From Actinocorallia herbida (GTDB taxonomy: Bacteria; Actinomycetota; Actinomycetes; Streptosporangiales; Streptosporangiaceae), in the NCBI RefSeq assembly GCF_003751225.1, contig NZ_RJKE01000001.1, positions 744,001 through 808,000 on the forward strand: a stretch of DNA of 64,000 bases, in the 5' to 3' direction. Each line of letters opens with the position of its first letter. Within the stretch, counting starts at the first letter, position 1. The position numbers and the translations under genes are program-made. Below are positions 60,275-64,000 of the stretch, piece after piece. The notes beneath the pieces were generated by a model. That model searched no databases. It had not been told where the DNA came from and was given only the letters and a program-made list of their open reading frames with translations.

Positions 60275-60951
60275 ACCGTCACCTCGGAGCCGTCCAGCGC
60301 GCCGTCGCGGAGGAAGACCGTGCGGTCGGCCCAGGCGGCGTGACGGGACTCGTGCGTCACCATGAGGCAGGCGGCCCCGGCGTCGCAGCGGGCGCGCAGG
60401 ACCTTCATCAGCTCGTCGCCGGACACCGAGTCCAGGGCGCCCGCGGGCTCGTCGGCGAGGATGAGGCGGCGCTCGCCGATGAGGGCGCGGGCGATGGCGA
60501 CGCGCTGGCGCTGGCCGCCGGACAGCTCGTCGGGGAACCGGTCGGCGGCCTCGGCGAGGCCCACCTCGTCGAGCGCGGCGAGCGCCTCGGCGCGGGCGGC
60601 CTTGGTGCGGACGCCGTCGAGTTCGCGCGGCAGCATGACGTTCTCGGCCGCGGTGAGCGCCGGGATGAGGTTGAGGTCCTGGAAGACATAGCCGACGGTG
60701 CGGCGGCGCAGCGCGGCGAGGACGGCGCGGTCGCCGGTGAGCAGCCGTTCGGCGACGAGCACCTCGCCGCGGGTGGGCCGCTCCAGTCCGCCGGCGATGT
60801 TGAGCAGCGTCGTCTTGCCGGAGCCCGACGGGCCCATCACGGCGACGAACTCGCCGGCTTCCACGGTCAGGGAAAGGCCGCTCAGGGCGTGGACGAGGGA
60901 GGCTCCGCTGCCGAAGTCACGGTGGACGTCGCGGAGGTCGAGCACACTCAT
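60271..60951 (-). CDS. ABC transporter ATP-binding protein (MacB/LolD type)
   Basis: A 226-residue ATPase: Walker A GPSGSGKTTLLN, signature LSGGQRQRVAIARAL, Walker B RLILADEPAGALDS and H-loop MVTHESRHA. It powers the adjacent FtsX-like permease, with which it overlaps. Start ATG 60951; a long in-frame extension upstream is Arg/Pro-rich and not coding. It lies 36 bases downstream of the PadR regulator on the same strand. Confidence 0.92.
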   Translation of the reverse strand: MSVLDLRDVHRDFGSGASLVHALSGLSLTVEAGEFVAVMGPSGSGKTTLLNIAGGLERPTRGEVLVAERLLTGDRAVLAALRRRTVGYVFQDLNLIPALTAAENVMLPRELDGVRTKAARAEALAALDEVGLAEAADRFPDELSGGQRQRVAIARALIGERRLILADEPAGALDSVSGDELMKVLRARCDAGAACLMVTHESRHAAWADRTVFLRDGALDGSEVTV

Positions 60952-60986
60952 GGTCGTCCTCGGGGGTAGGAGGGACGGATCAAGGG

Positions 60987-61490
60987 TCAGCGAGTGCTGA
61001 GGGTGCGTTCGCAGTGGTCGAGCCAGCGGATCTCGGCCTCGGCCTGGAAGATCTGTGCGTCCAGGACGAGTGCCTGGGCGGGGTCGGCGGCGGTCAGCTT
61101 CCGCCGGGTGAGGTCGCGCATCGCCGCGAGGGTCGCGGCGCGCTGGACCTGGACGACGGCGCGGACGTCCACGCCCGATCCGGCGAGTGCCAGGGCCAGC
61201 TTGACGACGAGCTCGTCGCGCGGCCGGTCGGCACGGGTGATCGGGGCCGCGAACCACCGGACGGCTTCGCCCCGGCCCGCCTCGGTGACGGCGTAGCACT
61301 GCCGTCCTTCCGCGTCGGCCTCGCCCTGCTCGATGAGCCCGTCGCGCTCGAGGCGGCCGAGCGTCGTGTACACCTGCCCGACGTTCAGGGGCCAGGCGCC
61401 GCCCGTCGCCGACTCGAACTCGGCGCGCAGCTGGTAGCCGTAGCGGGGCCCCCGGGCGAGGAGGGCCAGCAGGCCGTGACGGATCGACAT
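60987..61490 (-). CDS. PadR-family transcriptional repressor
   Basis: A 167-residue regulator with the N-terminal PadR winged helix: MSIRHGLLALLARGPRYGYQ, then WPLNVGQVYTTLGRLERDGL, and the two-helix C-terminal dimer domain. PadR proteins of this size are commonly autoregulatory and control an adjacent ABC exporter in response to an antibiotic or aromatic ligand. Two 13-bp CATAC-N3-GTATG palindromes lie immediately upstream of the ATG. It is the first gene of the padR-ABC-FtsX unit. Confidence 0.9.
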   Translation of the reverse strand: MSIRHGLLALLARGPRYGYQLRAEFESATGGAWPLNVGQVYTTLGRLERDGLIEQGEADAEGRQCYAVTEAGRGEAVRWFAAPITRADRPRDELVVKLALALAGSGVDVRAVVQVQRAATLAAMRDLTRRKLTAADPAQALVLDAQIFQAEAEIRWLDHCERTLSTR

Positions 61491-61491
61491 A

Positions 61492-61517
61492 CATACTGAG
61501 TATGCATACCGAGTATG
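61492..61517. promoter_or_regulatory. PadR operator: two abutting 13-bp palindromes
   Basis: CATACTGAGTATG (61492-61504) and CATACCGAGTATG (61505-61517) lie end to end, each an inverted repeat CATAC-N3-GTATG, one base from the padR ATG (61490). They must overlap or abut the padR promoter, so occupancy would shut off the operon. The spacing of 13 bp puts the dyads a little over one helical turn apart. Confidence 0.75.
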
Positions 61518-61648
61518 TACCGGACAAGGGGGATGGGCCGCCCGGTTCGTCATGCGCCGTGTCGGAGTCGCGCGAAAAGGCCTTCCGGGCCTACCGTTCA
61601 GGGTTGTCCGCAGTGCCCGCCCGACGCCCCACGGGGAGCCCTTCACCA

Positions 61649-62401
61649 GTGACGACGACACCGACCCTCAGCATCACCCGCGAGATCCTGCGCGTGTACG
61701 ACCAGCGGTTCCTGGAGGTGGAGCAGCCCGTCCGCAGGCAGGTGGTGACCGCCACCAAGGGGATGCTCGGGGGTCTGCTCACCGCCGACGTCCGGCAGGA
61801 ACTGCCCGAGAGCGCGCGGCTGCGCGCGTTCTGCATCGAGAACGAGCTGTTCGAGGAGCTGGAGCGGCTCATCGCCGACGAGCTCGCCGGGCACAAGGAA
61901 GGCGCGGTCGTCGTAGGCGGCCGGGTCTACGCGGTCTACCCCTACCTGCGCGGGGTGCCCCGCCAGGACGCCGACATCACCGCCGAGGTCGGTGTCGAGC
62001 ATGTCCTCACCGGACTGTCCTGGGACCGCGCCGGACGGCTCAAGGTCGCCGGGCGCGCCGCGATCTCGCGGGTCCAGGCCCGCGGCCAGGACGTCCAGCT
62101 GATCCTGCGCGATGGCGACGAGACCATCACGCACCCCGTCTCCACCTCGGGGGAGGAGTTCGAATACCTCCTCGAACTGCCGGAAACGGGTCTGTGGACC
62201 GTCGACGTCGAGGTGACCGTCCTCGGGCTTCGCCGGACCGCCCCGTTCGGGACGGTCCGGGCCGACGGGTTCAAGAACCCCAAGGTCCGGGAGGGGGTCA
62301 CCCTCGACCTCTCCGAGGGTCTGTGGATCGGCATCGACGGGGGCGCACCGCCGGCCAGGCCCCGCCGATTCTGGGAGTTCGGGCGGTCTCGTCGGGCCTG
62401 A
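61649..62401 (+). CDS. Unassigned protein with a C-terminal beta-sandwich-like domain
   Basis: A 250-residue soluble protein with no signal peptide or membrane helix. The N-terminal 110 residues look helical (REILRVYDQRFLEVEQPVRR, LFEELERLIADELAGHKEGA). The C-terminal 130 residues look like an immunoglobulin-like beta domain (LSWDRAGRLKVAGRAAISRV, TGLWTVDVEVTVLGLRRTAP, FGTVRADGFKNPKVREG), which recalls accessory domains of actinobacterial teichoic-acid-type glycosyltransferases, but no GT domain is present. Start GTG 61649 has GGGGAG about 9 bases upstream; longer starts to 61502 overlap the padR operator. It is transcribed towards serA with 89 bases between. Confidence 0.65.
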   Translation: MTTTPTLSITREILRVYDQRFLEVEQPVRRQVVTATKGMLGGLLTADVRQELPESARLRAFCIENELFEELERLIADELAGHKEGAVVVGGRVYAVYPYLRGVPRQDADITAEVGVEHVLTGLSWDRAGRLKVAGRAAISRVQARGQDVQLILRDGDETITHPVSTSGEEFEYLLELPETGLWTVDVEVTVLGLRRTAPFGTVRADGFKNPKVREGVTLDLSEGLWIGIDGGAPPARPRRFWEFGRSRRA

Positions 62402-62490
62402 CACCCCGGCAGGGATAGACTCGGCACCAGGTTGGCACGAGGGCGTGGCGGCCGTTCACCTGCAAAGATCTCACCTCAAGGATTCTCACG

Positions 62491-64000
62491 TTGAGCAAGC
62501 CAGTCGTCCTCGTAGCCGAAGAGCTGTCCCCTGCCGGCATCGCCGTCCTGGAGAACGACTTCGAGGTGCGTTACGTGGACGGTGCCGACCGCGCCGCCCT
62601 GCTGCCCGCCGTCGCCGACGTCGACGCGTTGATCATCCGTTCGGCCACCAAGGCCAACGCCGAGGTCTTCGACCACGCCAAGCGCCTGCGCGTCGTCGCG
62701 CGCGCCGGTGTCGGCCTGGACAACGTCGACGTCGAGGCCGCCACCAAGGCCGGCGTCATGGTCGTGAACGCGCCGACCTCGAACATCGTCACCGCCGCCG
62801 AGCACGCGATCGCGCTGCTGCTGGCGACGGCCCGCAACGTCCCGCAGGGCCACGCGGCCCTCAAGCAGGGTGAGTGGAAGCGCTCCAAGTACACCGGCGT
62901 CGAGCTCCAGGGCAAGACCGTCGGCGTCCTCGGCCTCGGCCGCATCGGCGTCCTGGTCGCCCAGCGCCTCGCCGGGTTCGACATGGAGATCGTCGCCTAC
63001 GACCCCTACATCCAGGCCGCGCGCGCGGCCCAGCTCGGCGTCAAGCTGGTCTCGCTGGACGAGCTGCTGACCCAGGCGGACTTCATCACCGTCCACCTGC
63101 CGAAGACCAAGGAGACCCTCGGTCTCATCGGCGACCGCGAGCTGCGCATGGTGAAGCCCGAGGTGCGCATCGTCAACGCGGCCCGCGGCGGCATCGTCGA
63201 CGAGGCGGCGCTCGACCTCGCGCTGACCGAGGGCCGCGTCGCCGGCGCCGGTCTCGACGTGTTCTCCAGCGAGCCGATGACCGAGAGCCCGCTGTTCAAG
63301 CACGACAACATCGTCATCACCCCGCACCTCGGCGCGTCCACGCACGAGGCGCAGGAGAAGGCGGGCACCCAGGTCGCCAAGTCCGTCAAGCTGGCGCTGT
63401 CGGGCGAGTTCGTGCCGGACGCGGTCAACGTCCAGGGCGGCGCGGTCGCCGAGGACGTCAAGCCGGGCCTGCCGCTGGCGGAGAAGCTCGGCCGGGTCTT
63501 CACCGCGCTGGCCGGGGGCGTCCCCGCCCGGCTCGACGTGATCGTGCGCGGCGAGATCACCGCCCACGACGTCAAGGTGATCGAGCTCGCCGCGCTCAAG
63601 GGCGTGTTCTCCGACGTCGTCGAGGAGTCGGTGACCTTCGTCAACGCGCCGCTGGTCGCCTCCGAGCGCGGCGTCGAGGTCTCGCTGGTCACCAGCGAGG
63701 AGTCCCCGGCGTGGCGGAACGTCATCACCGTCAAGGGCACGATGGCCGACGGTGAGGTCGTCTCGGTGTCGGGCACCCTGTCGGGCCCGCGCAACTGGGA
63801 GCGGATCGTCGAGATCAACGGCTTCGACGTGGAGCTGTCGCCGGCACCGCACATGGCCGTCCTCGGCTACGTCGACCGTCCGGGCGTCATCGGCGTCATC
63901 GGCCGCCTGCTGGGCGACCTCAACATCAACATCGCGGGCATGCAGGTCGGCCGGGACGAGAAGGGCGGCAAGGCCCTCACCGTCCTCACCGTCGACTCCG
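62491..64000 (+). CDS. serA: D-3-phosphoglycerate dehydrogenase, 3' end beyond the window
   Basis: Begins with TTG at 62491 (product MSKPVVLVAEELSPAGIAVL) preceded by CAAGGA; the frame is open to the end of the window, 503 codons seen of an expected 529 or so. It catalyses the first step of serine synthesis from 3-phosphoglycerate. Catalytic Arg, Glu and His are visible in VNAARGGIVDE, LDVFSSEP and ITPHLGASTHEAQ; the NAD site is VGVLGLGRIGVLVAQRL. The allosteric substrate-binding domain (VNVQGGAVAEDVKPGLPLAE and after) and the start of the ACT domain (HMAVLGYVDRPGVIGVIGRL) show this is the long, type I form seen in Mycobacterium. The C-terminal end is cut by the window. Confidence 0.95.
   Translation, partial: MSKPVVLVAEELSPAGIAVLENDFEVRYVDGADRAALLPAVADVDALIIRSATKANAEVFDHAKRLRVVARAGVGLDNVDVEAATKAGVMVVNAPTSNIVTAAEHAIALLLATARNVPQGHAALKQGEWKRSKYTGVELQGKTVGVLGLGRIGVLVAQRLAGFDMEIVAYDPYIQAARAAQLGVKLVSLDELLTQADFITVHLPKTKETLGLIGDRELRMVKPEVRIVNAARGGIVDEAALDLALTEGRVAGAGLDVFSSEPMTESPLFKHDNIVITPHLGASTHEAQEKAGTQVAKSVKLALSGEFVPDAVNVQGGAVAEDVKPGLPLAEKLGRVFTALAGGVPARLDVIVRGEITAHDVKVIELAALKGVFSDVVEESVTFVNAPLVASERGVEVSLVTSEESPAWRNVITVKGTMADGEVVSVSGTLSGPRNWERIVEINGFDVELSPAPHMAVLGYVDRPGVIGVIGRLLGDLNINIAGMQVGRDEKGGKALTVLTVDS

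Overview
The window comes from a high-GC actinobacterium. Coding regions are strongly G+C biased at third codon positions, GTG and TTG starts are common, genes overlap by 1-8 bases in coupled operons, and the 16S rRNA (52834-54346) has actinobacterial signatures. The 16S 5' region and the exopolysaccharide, kinase and c-di-GMP content suggest a Thermomonosporaceae/Streptosporangiales-type organism (Actinomadura/Actinocorallia-like). The family-level placement is from memory and was not computed.

Layout. 1-5445: the tail of a membrane-anchored protein, a hotdog thioesterase, SppA protease, a flavin reductase, imidazolonepropionase and an ArsR/SRPBCC pair with a tandem operator. 5627-15063 (minus): a lysine-rich exported protein, then eight tightly coupled genes for a surface polysaccharide (three GT2 glycosyltransferases, a CelD-like GNAT, a polysaccharide deacetylase, a Wzx-like flippase, a large polymerase/GT-C-like membrane protein and a small membrane protein). 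15553-19487 (minus): a SWIM/SNF2 ATPase pair. 19626-30551: SDR, acyl-ACP desaturase, a membrane Ser/Thr kinase, etfBA, a membrane-anchored DnaJ protein with its partner, an MFS/TetR unit with a 32-bp operator, and cysteine desulfurase. 30652-37220: a DUF695-like protein, mnmA, SemiSWEET, a lipoprotein, a MetE-core protein and ligA. 37400-47692: two GGDEF-EAL proteins flanking gatCAB, with an OLD-like AAA ATPase plus TOPRIM-like pair lodged between gatA and gatB. 47703-51242: ilvBNC with a 16-codon leader peptide and attenuator. 51347-58117: an oxidoreductase and a complete rrn operon (16S-23S-5S, no spacer tRNA). 58313-61490 (minus): FtsX/ABC exporter with a PadR repressor. 61649-64000: an unassigned protein and serA, cut by the window end.

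The order etfBA - iscS - mnmA - MetE-like - ligA - gatCAB - ilvBNC - serA is an old actinobacterial backbone, also found in Mycobacterium and Streptomyces as far as I recall. The local novelties are inserts in that backbone: the ATPase/TOPRIM pair inside gatCAB, the rrn operon between ilvC and serA, and the DnaJ/MFS block between etfA and iscS.

The best candidate for an under-described system is the ATPase/TOPRIM pair at 41355-43186. It looks like a two-gene anti-phage module driven by a housekeeping operon. The polysaccharide locus and an ectodomain shared by the protein at 1-654 and the DnaJ protein are next.
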